A DNA stretch of 64,000 nucleotides from Hybos culiciformis. Its lineage: Eukaryota > Arthropoda > Insecta > Diptera > Hybotidae. The DNA lies in assembly GCA_964007475.1 (NCBI GenBank), contig OZ023274.1:73791303-73855302 (forward strand), in the 5' to 3' direction. The translations under genes and the position numbers were made by a program. Shown one piece after another: positions 37,501 through 50,100 of the stretch. Under the pieces are notes generated by a model. The model was given only the letters and a program-made list of their open reading frames with translations. It was not told where the DNA came from and ran no database searches. Position 1 is the first letter of the stretch, and every line of letters starts with the position of its first letter.

Positions 37501-38260
37501 CATCTAGAAATGCAATTGTAACAACAAAGTTTCGAACAATGTGGACACAAGTGAGCATCTCGAAGTTTTTCCATGCATATAAAACATCGAAAAACATCAT
37601 TTAATGACTGAAAAATTAGGTATAAAGTTAAAGTTATAAAATTATATTAAATTGAAGGGAATTTCGTGTAGGAAGTTAGGTACCTGGTAGTTATCTACAT
37701 ATCACAGTAAGTTTGAAATGTGACTTTCTGTTCATTTCTTTTTTAGACTTTTATTGAATTTTTTTATTTGAATGAAGTCGATTTTTTTATAAAAACAAAA
37801 AAACATCTCAACTCACTAAACACATTTTAGATAGAAAAAAAAAAAAAACAATAACAGAGTTAAAAACACCAAACAAAAGTGTTTTATTTTTTTTTGTTTA
37901 TTTCTTTATTGTTGGTGGGATCAAAAGTCCAATTTAATCCAATCGTGTATTTTTTTTGCTAGGTAAGTATTTTTTTTTTTTTTAAGTAAGCGAAATGAGT
38001 TGCAAAACTATCCCTGGATTTTAGAGGCTATTTCAATTTTAATTAGATAGGTAGGTACATAGGTATGAAGGTAGATTACCTATTTATAATTGAATTTAAT
38101 TTTTTTTATTTATTTTTTTTTACAAAACACTAACTTCAGGAAGTTCACTATTTGATGAATTCGGTTGTTGTTGTGATGAACCTTGAACTGAAGTCCCAGC
38201 AGCAATGTTTTTATTATTATTATTATTATTATTATTTCCATTATTTCGTTTTGATGCCAT
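31572..38260 (-). CDS. TRIM37: E3 ubiquitin ligase TRIM37 (RING, B-box, coiled coil, MATH)
   Basis: TRIM37 is a RING E3 ligase linked to peroxisome import, centriole control and chromatin (family knowledge). Exons, all phase-consistent: 38260-38135, 37607-37434, 37374-36535, 36466-36290, 36167-35609, 35354-34896, 34833-34690, 34626-34529, 34102-34006, 33713-32785, 32234-32074, 31599-31572; about 1263 residues (human about 964). The RING (about 50-90) reads CFICMEKL...CPHCSKLCC...CPHCRAPL. The B-box (about 135-177) has [18 protein letters not shown] coiled coil follows, then MATH (about 315-440; [28 protein letters not shown]). MATH is the domain that sets TRIM37 apart from other TRIMs. The C-terminal half is Ser/Asn-rich with Gly runs and weakly conserved. 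The last junction uses a weak GTATAA donor; reading through instead stops at 32049. Head-to-head with VAC14. Confidence 0.92.
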
Positions 38261-39059
38261 TTTCTTATCTGATTTACTTATATTATATTTTCTAAAAATA
38301 AAATTAAATATTAAATTTACAAAATTTTCGAAAAATTAAAATAAAAATATAAAAAATCAAAAAAAATTATTTCTAATAAATATTAGAAAAATTTAGAAAA
38401 AAAAAATGTCACCCTTTTTATTCAAAAAAAAAAAAATCAATTTCCTTTGGATACTTGAAAAATTTTTATAATTAATTTTCAATTTTCTATTTTATAATTG
38501 ACAATTTTAATAAAAAGATCGAAAAAAATTTTTAGGTAATTTTCTAATAAAAAATTAATTTAAAATTAAAATTACATAAAAAAAAAATTATATAGAAAGA
38601 TACGAACTTTCTCGCCACTAGACGACGAGTGATTAAAAAAATACAAAAATTTTCAAAAATAAGGCTTACCAAATGGAATACTTTTTCTGTAATCTGAATG
38701 TAGTTCAAAAAGCGACAGACAGCAGTGACGTCATAAAAGTACCTATTTGAAATCTTTTCTTTGTTTTTTAAGATTTTAGAAGAAATTCTGATCTGCAAGC
38801 AAATATTTAATTGTTTAAAAATAAAAGTTAAGAACGCTCACACATTATCAAAAACTGAAGAAACTTAATCAAACATTAATTTCTGTATTCAAACTCGTAA
38901 TTTCGTAATATGTAGTAGGTACCATATACCTGAAAAATTATTTAGCCAACCAACGGGCTTACTTGAAAGAGCCATAAAGCCCAATAGAGCCAAATAATTT
39001 AACATGGGTCTCTAAAATAGGAAAAAAAAATAATTAAGTACCACACTCAATAAAAATCG

Positions 39060-39290
39060 GCGCCGTGACATTTGTCCGCGATGAAATTTGTATGGAAAAC
39101 TTCGCGGACAAATGTCAATTTGCAAAATGTCATTTGTCCGCGATTGATTTTTCAGATTTTTAGCGGTCAAATGACATTTTGGAAAATGTCATTTGTACGC
39201 GGCGGACAAAAGACATTTCGAATCGCGGACAAATGTCCGCGATACAATAACAAATTGCGGACAAATGTCCCGTGGACAATGTCCAACCCC
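39060..39290. repeat. Cluster of inverted GACATTTGTCCGC motifs in a divergent promoter region
   Basis: About eight exact or near copies of GACATTTGTCCGCG or its complement occur in alternating orientation in roughly 230 bases (for example 39067-39080, 39103-39116, 39129-39142 and CGCGGACAAATGTCCGCG near 39225). The block is far richer in G+C and CpG than its surroundings. It lies between the TRIM37 and VAC14 starts, ending about 335 bases before the VAC14 ATG. It may be a degraded foldback element or a multi-site regulatory block. Confidence 0.75.
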
Positions 39291-39624
39291 CTAAAAATCG
39301 ACCTCGAGCATCCATGTGACCATGTTAACTTAACATTTTGTTTACGTCAAAATGTTTATGTCCTTATCTAATTAAAAATTTATCTCTACGGTTAAAGTAA
39401 ACAAAGTTGAGGAACACCCCTTTGCTTTTTGCTTGATTAAATAAAAATTAGCAAAAAGTAATTATTTTATTTTAGTAGAAAACCACTTATCTACAAAATA
39501 TTTTTCTTAATTTTTGAATTAAATTACCAAAAAAGTAAAATCTTATTATATATATAGGTATATTTAAAAACAAAATAAAATTAATTCGTATTTAATATTT
39601 AATTTTTAGCATTTTTTTATTATT

Positions 39625-42546
39625 ATGGATTTGATGCAGGGACCATTGAGTGAATCTGTCGCCAAAGCACTTTCGGACAAATTATATGAAAAAAGGAAAT
39701 TAGCGGCAATTGAAGTTGAAAAGTAAGTCGAGTTGGCATTGTAGTTTTATTGATATTTCTTGAAAATTTTGATCCTTTTGTCTATTTCTTAGACCTGGCA
39801 GAATTGGATGTCTAATGATTCAGTTTTTGGGACTGTGATTGTTACAAAACGATCTTAGGCTTTAGTTAACGATTAGAAAAACTAGTGATGTTTCCTGCCT
39901 AAAGTAAATACTTTCTACCTACTCTTTTTTAAGTTACAATAAACTTTAGTAGGCGACGGATGTTACCGGTATGACGCTAAGGAATGCTAATTTAAGACTG
40001 AACTATCAAAAGCCTGGTATTTGTTACCTAAGTAACTAGGTACCTATTACTTTCTTAATAAATGTTTCTTCTATTGCCGATTGTATTCTGTCCTTACGAT
40101 AGTGAAGTTATTTTTTGCTCTATTAAGCTTTATTTCTGGAAGTTTTTAAAGGTAATTATTTTTCCACCTTTCTACCTGCCTTTCTTCCAATTCTAGTACT
40201 TATTTTGACATTCAAAATTTGTTTTTATTTTTGCAGAACAGTGTTTGAATATAACAATAAAAAGAATGTAACACAAATAAGAAGGCTTATTGACGTGTTG
40301 GCAATTGATTTTTGTGGATCTCGTGATGTGAATCGCCGAAAGGGTGGATTAATTGGATTAGCGGCAATTAGTTTAGGTTTGGGAAAAGATTCTGATGCTT
40401 ACATTAATGAATTAATACCGCCTATTTTGACTTGCTTGTCTGATGCTGATATAAGAGTTCGGTGCGTAATTTATGAACTTGAAAAATTACATTTTCCTTT
40501 TCGGGTTTTTTAATCTCTTATAAAAATAAAAATTTTTTTTCAGATATTTCGCTTGTGAGTCATTGTATAATGTGGTTAAAATAGCTCGAACTTCAGTAAT
40601 TCCATTGTTTCCTGATATGTTTCCTGCATTGGCAAGGCTGGTTACTGATCCAGATCAGGCTGTAAAAGATGGTTGTGAGCTTCTAGATAGACTTCTAAAG
40701 GATATCGTTACAGAGTCATCTCAGACATTTGACTTAAATAAATTTATTCCTTTGCTTAGAGAGCGAATTTATGTCGATAGTTCATTTACTAGGCAATATG
40801 TGATTTCATGGATATCAATATTACATGTTGTTCCAGAAATTAATATGGTAAGGAAGTAGCTTATACAGAATTTTTTTTACTTCAATATTATATTTTATTC
40901 AACTGAAAGCTAATTCGAAATAATTTTTTGCTAATTCGAAAAAAATTATTATTTTTTAATCTACCAATTTTAACATTAAAAAATATTTTCACTTCTAAAT
41001 TGATTTCGCCTCACTTTAAATAGATTTCTTCCATTTTCATTTCATTATATATTTTAAATTATAGGTTCAATATTTGACTGAAATTTTAGATGGATTATTT
41101 TTAATGTTAAAAGATCCAATGGAGGAAATTCACAGAATGTGTGATGCTTTAATGTGTCAACTTTTAAGATCAATTCATAATGATCCCGCATCAGTTAACA
41201 TGAAAGTTACAATTAATATTTTAATTGCTCATGCTCTGTCGACAAACGAACTTATTCAGCTAACTGCTATTAATTGGATAAAAGAATTTATACACATATT
41301 TCATTCAGATATGTTACCATTTACAAGTCGAATTTTTACAGCGATATTACCATGTTTAGCATATGAAAATGATTCCAAAAAAAATATTAGGGAATGTGCC
41401 CAATCAGTTAATAAGAGTATGTTGGAATTAATTTCGTGTAAAGAAAATAAAGAAAATATTGAAAAAATTGATTTGAGCTCAGTAATGGGAGTACTTAATC
41501 AATATTTAATTCACAATTCTGTGCAAACAAAAGTGGCTGCCCTCAAATGGATAAATCATTTATTTCGAGAAATGCCAAATGAAATGTCATCTCATGCAAC
41601 AACTTTATTTCCAGTTTTATTAAAAACACTATCTGATGATTCAGACGAAGTTGTCTTACAAAGTTTATCTGTTTTAGCTGTTATTATAAATTCGCTAAAT
41701 GATAAAGATTTCAGTAAGTTTAATTTTCGTGATTTTTTAAAAAAGCTACTGCATTCATTTTGTGAAGATTCAAATTTTTTAAAAAATCGTGGTAGTTTGG
41801 TTATTCGAAAGCTATGTGTTTTGTTGAATGCGGAATATATATATAGAACATTTGCCGAAATCATAGCAGAACAAAAGAATTTGAATTTAAGACATGCCAG
41901 CATAATCATAAAATCTTTAAATAACATTCTTTTGACATCTTCCGAATTGTTTGATTTGAGAACCGCATTAAGAAATATTAAGGATGAGAATTCTTCATCT
42001 CTATTTCAATGTTTATATAAAAGCTGGGCTCATTGTCCGGTTTCAACCTTAGCATTATGTTTGCTGGCACAAAGTTATCAACATGTGTCAGATTTAGTAA
42101 TTTCATTTGGAAAATTAGATACTGATGTTGAATTTCTAACAGAACTGGATAAATTAGTTCAGTTAATAGAATCTCCCATATTCGCATCTATGCGCTTAAG
42201 TTTAGTTAGTAGAAAAAATAATTGTGCAGATGCCCAGCATTTAGCGAACGCACTTTTTGGTCTTTTAATGTTGATGCCACAAACTGGGGCATTTAATTTA
42301 CTGAAAAATCGTTTACAATGTGTACCAAATTACTGGGGTCAGATGTAAGTAAAAAATGTTTATTTACAAAAAAAAAGCAAAAATTGATTTATATTTTTTT
42401 CTTATTTTAGAAATGATGAAAACTCTGAACAAAATCAATCTAATATTGATTTTACAGAGTTATTGACACATTTCGAAAAAATACAAGCTGCACATAAAGA
42501 ACAAAAATTGTCACAAAGAAAACGAAGTACATCTTTCGAAAGTTGA
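39625..42546 (+). CDS. VAC14: VAC14, scaffold of the PIKfyve/Fab1-FIG4 complex
   Basis: HEAT-repeat scaffold that organises the Fab1/PIKfyve kinase and FIG4 phosphatase for PI(3,5)P2 turnover on endolysosomes (family role). Exons 39625-39722, 40237-40461, 40544-40847, 41065-42344 and 42411-42546 join in phase to 680 residues (human 782). Hallmarks in order: [146 protein letters not shown], and a short tail with [12 protein letters not shown]. The N-terminal part is the Fab1-binding HEAT region and the C-terminal part matches the Fig4-binding domain. The shorter length reflects a missing low-complexity insert in the middle. Divergent from TRIM37, so a bidirectional promoter is possible. Confidence 0.95.
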
Positions 42547-42720
42547 TTTATTTTTTATATATTTATATACTCTAGTTTTAGATTCTGACACACAGTAATA
42601 TTGTACATTAAAATATTAATATTCAGTTATACACACATTATATGTTTAATTCTATAAAAAATCCATTAAAATAATATAATTTTTAATTGCTAAAAAAGCA
42701 GTCTAATTGTAAATATAAAA

Positions 42721-42726
42721 AATAAA
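42721..42726 (+). promoter_or_regulatory. Polyadenylation signal of VAC14
   Basis: AATAAA about 175 bases after the stop codon, the first clear signal downstream. Confidence 0.45.
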
Positions 42727-42972
42727 ATAATGCATTTTTAATTTCAAATTAATAATAATTTTATTCGAAGAAGATATTATTTATTAGGAAAATTTTATTT
42801 AGTCATGTCGTAAATCATAAATAAAAATAAGTAAAAATGGATATGATTAAATAATAAGATAAATCATAATTTTCATATTGTCCATCAATATACTTACGAC
42901 TTTATTAACAAATCAACTAATGAATTTGTTGAGGGTGAATGGAGAGATTATTCCATAAAATAGCATTTTTTT

Positions 42973-43128
42973 TTATCCATTCGGAAATAAATTTTTGCGT
43001 GTAAGATCAGAAATTTTCGACAGAACCTTTAACTTATTTTTCAATTGTAGGAAATGTTTATTTTCATCATAATTTAAAGCAAAACTCTCGTCCTCGTCGT
43101 CGAATGCATAATATGTGTTGGTGTCCAT
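42973..43128 (-). CDS. Candidate small protein, 51 residues
   Basis: An ATG at 43128 opens 51 codons: MDTNTYYAFDDEDESFALNY, then DENKHFLQLKNKLKVLSKIS and an 11-residue basic end, stop at 42973. The mixed acidic-then-basic composition and CpG-containing codons (GACGACGAGGACGAG) stand out from the AT-rich surroundings and look coding. Upstream, an ACTCAG acceptor-like site and an open frame make a terminal exon possible as well. It lies between the convergent VAC14 and MAP-like genes. No family recognised. Confidence 0.4.
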   Translation of the reverse strand: MDTNTYYAFDDEDESFALNYDENKHFLQLKNKLKVLSKISDLTRKNLFPNG

Positions 43129-43199
43129 AATGGTCCATAATGCCACTGAGTTAAGTTATTTTTTAAAACTTTAATGTGAAAAGAAAAGAAAACCAATTT

Positions 43200-46100
43200 T
43201 TTTTTATTTTTTTTTTTATATATTTTTATTTCTATTTCAAAGATATTTTATTTCATATAAATTTTTTATTTTACGTATAAAAACCATTTAAAAAGGAATA
43301 CGTCATACCTATATCAGAATAGACATGATGAAAAATGATGTAAATATGATATAAAATGTCTATTTTGTTTTATTTTATTTTAAATAAATGTATTTTTGCT
43401 TTTTTTCTTGTTTTATTTGATAGAGAATTATATGTAATATGTTAATTTTTTTTGTCAATTTTAAAAATAACGTGTCCAACATCAAAAAACATGAGGTTCA
43501 ATTAAAAAAATTTAATATATTTGTTAATGTTCGACCGGATTGAGGTATAATTTTTGTTTGGGATGTAAGTAGGATTATAAACGAATAAAATATTATAAAT
43601 GAGTTTTTAGTTTTGGAAAGAAAAGAGCATATTCTAAACTACTTACCATTTTCTTTATTAGATATTATAAAAAAAAAAAAGTCTAATGACAACATTATAA
43701 ATTCAGTAACTAATAGTATTCAAAATTGGGTATTTTGAATGATACTTTGTTCGGAGTGCTGTCTGATTTGAGATTTTATATTTTACAGAGATTTTGAAAT
43801 TACCGTGTTCATGGAAAAAGAGAAAATTATTATTTCAACTTCAACAATTTTATATATCAGTCAATAATTCATAAAATATCTGGTCTTCAAATCAAATAAT
43901 CTTACTTAAAGTTGTAAGAAAAAAAAAAACCTTTTCTTTTTTTTATTTTTCAATATTTGATTTTGTTTAAAAAGAAAAAAAAACTAAATTCATTTTAAAT
44001 TCTTAATATTGGACCTCTTGTCTCAAAAAGATATGAAGAAATTTGAAAATTTTTTTAATTGTTTTCAATAATTGATTTTATTTTTTTTTTTTTTCGAAAA
44101 TTTTCCAATATCTTGTTATTTTCTATTTTTTTTTTTTTTTTTAATTTTTTTTTGTTTCGTTTTTCACAACATAAAATTCAACACTTTTTTTTAATTTTAA
44201 TTTAATTCTAAAATATTTTTAATATTTTTTTTTTGTTTTTTTTTTGCGATATAAATATGGGTTATCATTTTATTAACGTTTTGATAATTTATTTTATAAA
44301 TTTTTTTTTTTATTTTATTTTTTTTTTTGCAATAAATTTTATAAGAATTATTTTTTTTTTTTTTAAAAAAAATTTAAAAAAAAAAAAAGAAATTAATTGA
44401 AGCAAAAATTCCTTCTTATCACTTTCTTAAAAAAAAAAAAATTCGGAAAAATTATTTTTCAGCACACATACAAAAAAAAAGAAAGGTAAAAAGCATTTTC
44501 TTCAAAAAAAAAAAAACTTTTGTTATATTATTCTCTCGCAACAAAACTTATAATTTTTGTTTTTTTTTTTAATTTTTTTAATATTCTATTATAAAAAAAT
44601 TTTTTTTTTTTACTCTTAACATTAGAAAATTGATTAAAAGGCTATTTACGAAAAATTCGAATTTAAAAGGCATTAGGGTTTTAATTTTTACCATAATCCA
44701 CATACAAAAATTTTAGTTACTCTGTACTAATAATGAAATTTTGTAGAATTTTGTATTTTTTTTTTCTCAATATTAGATTTAGTTTTTTTTTTTTTTTTTG
44801 ATTAAGCGAATGGAAATATTTTAGCACAATTTTTGTGACTTTTAAATTTATACCTGGTTGTTTAATTTTCCAAAAACATATTAATGTGAAAATTATTTAT
44901 ATGTTTGAATGAATCAGAATCAAGAGTATTATGTAACTTGTGACATTATTAACTATTGTCATATTTTTTTTTTTTTTTTAATGTTAAAAACTTTATTGAA
45001 AACACACTCACTTTGTAAGTGAGACGGCTGTTTCGATTTCTAAAATCTTGTTCTAAACTTAAATAAATTTTCTATTAGAATTTATTATGTGGATTTGATT
45101 GGTGTGTTTTTATTTTTTTAAAAAGTTATTGAAGCTTGTTTATCGCTTAGCAAAAATAAACGGATGGTCCATAAATTAATTTTCTTTATGTTAAAGAATG
45201 TTATACAGAAAGATGATAACTCTAAAATATTTATTAATTTTGAAAATATTATGGATATCCTCTCACAAAGTAATAATAGGCACAACTACCGCAAAATTAT
45301 TGGCAAAAATATAATATACTTTTTTTTGTAAAATTATTAACGAAAAAGTTTGATATTATACTAATTTTTTATTTTATTTTTTTTTAAACATGCATATTAT
45401 ATTTTTATTTATGAAAAAACTATAGCTAATTTTTAATTTATTAATTTTTTTTTTTTTTTATATAAATATTTCACATATAAGATTTTTATTTTATTATTAT
45501 TACGGTTGTTTGAAAAAAAATTAAATAAATTAAAAGAAAATGAAAGGCATAAGTTAGAATTAAAAAAATTTTTTTTTTTTTTGTTTTAAACGAAGAATCA
45601 AATCAATTACACAAAATACTGAAATCTAACCAGCATTAGTGGAACACAAAAAAAAAAAAATAGAACATTATAAAGAATCAGTTGGTAAACAATTTGAAAA
45701 AAATATATTTAATTAATTTAATAGTAATTATGTTGATTAAATGCTTAAATGATAATTATGAAATTTATTTTTTAGTTACAAAAAAACAAAAAATGTTGAA
45801 TTCAAATGTACATCAGAGTAAATTGATATTCTCTCTCTTGTGAGATGAACAAAGTTAATTTTGATACTTTTTTGATTTGGTCCTTTGGGCCGAGATACAA
45901 TTCGAAAATGTTAAATTTTAAGTTCATAGTTAGCAACAGTTTTAATATTTCAAAATTTTTTTTGAATTTTGTCATAAAACGAAAGGTACATTTTTTTTTT
46001 TTTTGAATTACTCTATTTTTTTGATTAAAATTATTCAAATTGTTAAAGCTTTAAAGGTATTATTTAGAGATGCATTAAATATCTTCGGTATCTAAAAAAA

Positions 46101-47181
46101 AATTTCCAATACTCTACTCTTATGTACATTTTTGTGTCAATTTAATTTAATGACTTTATGCCTTGAACAAAATGGTAAAAAAAAAAAAAAAAACAAAAAC
46201 ATTATTTTTCATAAAATCAAAAATAGATATTACATTTACTTTTCTTCCTTTTTTTTATATTATTTTTTCTTAAATACAAAAAAGATCAAACTTTAAAATG
46301 ATTATAAAAAAAATTAAATTTTACATAACTTATATATTTTTTTTTTTTTTTAAACAAAACAATTTTTTTTTTTTTTTAAATAAAAAAAGATACAACTTAA
46401 ACGTATAAGATTTTATTTTTCTTTGCTTTTTTTTTTAAATAATATATGTAGGACAAAATTAAAATAAAATGTATTAATATGTATGTGTAATAAAATACCT
46501 GAGGTACAATAATATATTTAAACCTTTTTTATAATTGATGGGCTCTTGTGAAAAAAAAAAGAAAGAAAATAATCCATTTTGTGATAAGTATTTCATTTTC
46601 ATATTCATATCCAACTATTCTACTGTTTTGGAAATACTAAAAATGGTTTTTGATGCAACAATTATTGAAAAAAAAAATTTGATATAAGAAAATGCTATTC
46701 TTTCAGATAATATTCTTGCAAATATTAATTCTCACTAATTTATTTTTTTTTAGGTTTCTTCTACTATTATTATATAGTCAAACTTTCGAAATCGAAATTC
46801 TCTTGATAATTTTTGTTTTGAAAATAATGTGTTATTTTTGTGAATACCAAACCTCAAATATATTGAAAATGCTTCGTGCCAAAAATAAATAATCCCATTA
46901 TCTTGAAATGAGTAAGTAATTTTCAACGATGGACTTAAAATAATTGTATTTTTTTTTTCTTGCGTTAAATCAAAAGTATTAGAGGTATACCCATTTATTC
47001 TTAAAAACCATTCAAATATATTATTGTCTTTTTATGAATTTCATAAAAATTTATTTTTCCATACTTAGCAAAAAAAAAAAAAAAAAAAATAATAATAATA
47101 AGAAAACTTGAAATTTGAACCAAATTATTTAAAACTTTGTAATTTTTTTCAATTTTTTTTTTTTTCAATTTCTTTATTCCT
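43200..47181. other. Homopolymer-rich intergenic region
   Basis: Nearly pure A/T with dozens of T or A runs of 9-19 bases, densest at 43.9-46.4 kb. It separates the 3' ends of VAC14 and the MAP-like gene and may include a long 3' UTR of the latter. No coding frame or repeat family was seen apart from the small ORF to its left. Confidence 0.6.
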
Positions 47182-50100
47182 TTAAACAGCCATAATGTCA
47201 TCATTGTGAGTTCCATTTATTTTAGTTTGTTGATCTGAACTTCCATCTGCATTCAATAAATTTTTACTTGGAACTGCTTCAGATGTTTTTACTGTGGTGT
47301 TGGTAATAGTTTCTGTTGTTTTAGTTTGATTTGGTTCGGGTTTATTAGACTTTATGTTTGAATTTAATGTCTTTTTAGCGTTAGGAGAAGTTACTGAAGT
47401 GGATTTTGTTGTAGTTGTGGTTGTAGTTGTAAGTTTTCGAACTGTTCCGACCGGTGGACGTGTCTGTGCTGTTTTTGTTATAGTGGTATTGTTGCCAGAT
47501 GATGGACGTAGTGCACTAGTTCCTGGTGATCGAGCTTTAGTTTCTAATTTTGTTGTTGGTGGCTTTGTTGGGCTCTTAAAATATAATTAATTTAAAATTA
47601 TCATTAAAATAATTTTTTTTTTTCATCATTTATTAAATACTCAAATTATAAGATGAAATTGAATTTGGGCAAGAGAAATTGCCGCCGCATTGCCATATTG
47701 TGACGAACTTACGAAATCAACTCAGTATTTATAAGCATTTAAGCGAGATACAGACGTACAGAAATAAAATAAAAATTCGAAAAAAAAATTTTCTGAGTTA
47801 TACATATTGTTTATTCGTTATTTTAACTCAATTCATGCTAACATAGTATTATTTATTAATAATCCGATTTACCTTTAATGTTGGAGCCTTTGATAAGGAA
47901 GCAGGTTTAGCCGAGCTAGTTGCTGTTTTGGTTTGTAAAACGTTGCTGCGAAGTGTTGTTGCTGGCTTATGAGGAAATGGTCTTGAAGTTAACATAGAGG
48001 CAGATGCTGGCCTTGGTTTCGATTCAGTTGATGATGTAGTAACTTTAGAAGCAAGCATTGACCTAAAAAAAAACGAAATTTATGAACAGTATTTTGATAA
48101 TATACGCAAAGAGCCTTACCTAGGCGCAAAAGTTTTATTTTGTATTGTCTTGACAGTAGATATCGTAACTGTTTTCGTTTCTGGTTTCGTAGCAGTTTTC
48201 TTAATTACTAGTGTAGCTGGTGTTCTTGAATCAATTTTCGACCTAATTGAAGATGTTGCCGTTGTTGTTTTCTTTTCAATTACTTTTTTATCAGCATTTG
48301 CTGTAGATTTTTTCTCAGAACCATTCAATACAGAAGGCCTAATCGGAGCTGTACGAGGACGTGGAAATGTCATTGTGACTGGTGCCTGAGTAGAAGAGAC
48401 ATTTAATGTTTTTGGTTTAGTACCAAATTTCGATTTTTCAGGAGACATTGTTTTTGGTTTATCTATCGGAGATTTTTTTACCGCCGGAGGAGTTGGCTTA
48501 GGAGATGTGACAGACTTATTCGGAGTGATTTTTTTAATATCAGATGCTTTCGATAATTTTGCAGCCGAATCCATTTTATTTTTTAAATTTTTTTCTGCTA
48601 CTTTCGATTTTGTTTTTTCATCTTCTGTTGCGACAACTGCTGCAACAGCTGTTGTGATTACAACTGATGCAATAGCTGCATCGGTAGCAACTTCATTTTT
48701 CTTGTTTTTATTTTCAGCAAGTTTTTCTTCCTTTATAATAGTTTTACTTTCAATTTTGTCATTTTTAGGCGATTGCAATAGTTCTTGCAGTTCTGTAGTA
48801 TCAGAGGACATTGTAAGCTCTGAGTTTGTTTTTAACACTTCAGGGATCATAAATATTTCACTTTCGAATTGCGAGACCACATCATCAGTCTTCTGGGTAA
48901 CGTTATCCAAATTTTGATTGGTCAAAATTTTTTTTTCTGGAACAGATTCAACATTCTCAATCAGTGTGCTGGCAACTTCTACCACACCACCGTTCATCAT
49001 TACATCTGGAAGTGGCTGAACACTATTCTGAAATTCAATAAATAAACGCATTAGCTTTTACTTATTGTTCTTTTTATATTGATAAAGATAAAAAAAAACC
49101 AAAGTCTGGAGAGCTCACTCACCAATAATTCTTCAACCTTTTCCTTTTCAAATTGTTCTACGACGAGATTGTCAGTAGAAGGATTTTCGATATAAATAGA
49201 ATCTTTCATATTAGCATTTTCTAACTCAGCGACTGGATGAAATCCTAATACTGGTGATTCGCTCTAAAAACATAAAAATTTGTTAATACAAATAATAAAT
49301 AATTCAACATTTTCGAATAACTTGAAACTCGAATAAAAAACAAAATTTCAAATTAAACGATATACTAGTGCCAATGATTATATATATTTTTTTTTCATAT
49401 TTTACTTCTTTTTGTTGAACATCTGGAATAATACCAGCTATTCCCACTAAAAATTCATCATTTGTTGGACTTGCTGCATCTTTTTCTGGTGCATGTTTTG
49501 CTTCTTTTAAGTTTAACTTTTGATCATCAAATTCATGAGGTCGTTTTTCAACTTCATTATCAAATTGTTCTGCATCGGGAATCAATAAATCATCCATATT
49601 CAAAGCACTATTTTTTCTTGGACTCTGAGATAATAAATCATCACTTAAATGCTGTTGATGTGGAAATTTTGGTCCAGTAGCTCCATTAAGTTTTGCCAGT
49701 GGTGGAGAATTTGGAACAAACTCCTTAGCTTCTGGATTTAATTGATAATTCATGTCTTCTTCGATAGTCAAATGTAAATCAGATTTTTCAGCTGAATTAT
49801 GACTTAATGGATCAGTCACTCCTGCTCCAATCTAATAAGAAGAAAAAAAAACGTATTAAAATTAAAAGTTTTGGGCAATTAACTTTTTTTCTCAGTTAAA
49901 TAAAAAATTACATTTGAAGCTTCTTGTTCTTGATTGCTGATAGTTAATAAAGTATTTTCAATTTTATTACTTTCTGGTTGAATATTTTCTTTATCGTTTG
50001 ATTGTTCTTCTAATTTCTGTTGTTTTTCACCTTGACCCTCTTTTAAACGCATATAATTAAATTCATCTTCATCACATTCATTCAATTGAGTTTGATCCTG

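Noticed and set aside
39072..39371. Plus-strand 99-codon frame across the inverted-motif cluster
   Set aside because: Runs through the repeat block; no conserved domain, and the open frame comes from the GC-rich repeats lacking stops.
48507..48917. Plus-strand 136-codon hydrophobic frame (VATTAATAVVITTDAIAASV)
   Set aside because: Antisense of the MAP-like exon 6; the apparent membrane segment is an artefact of the Ala/Val/Thr codons opposite.
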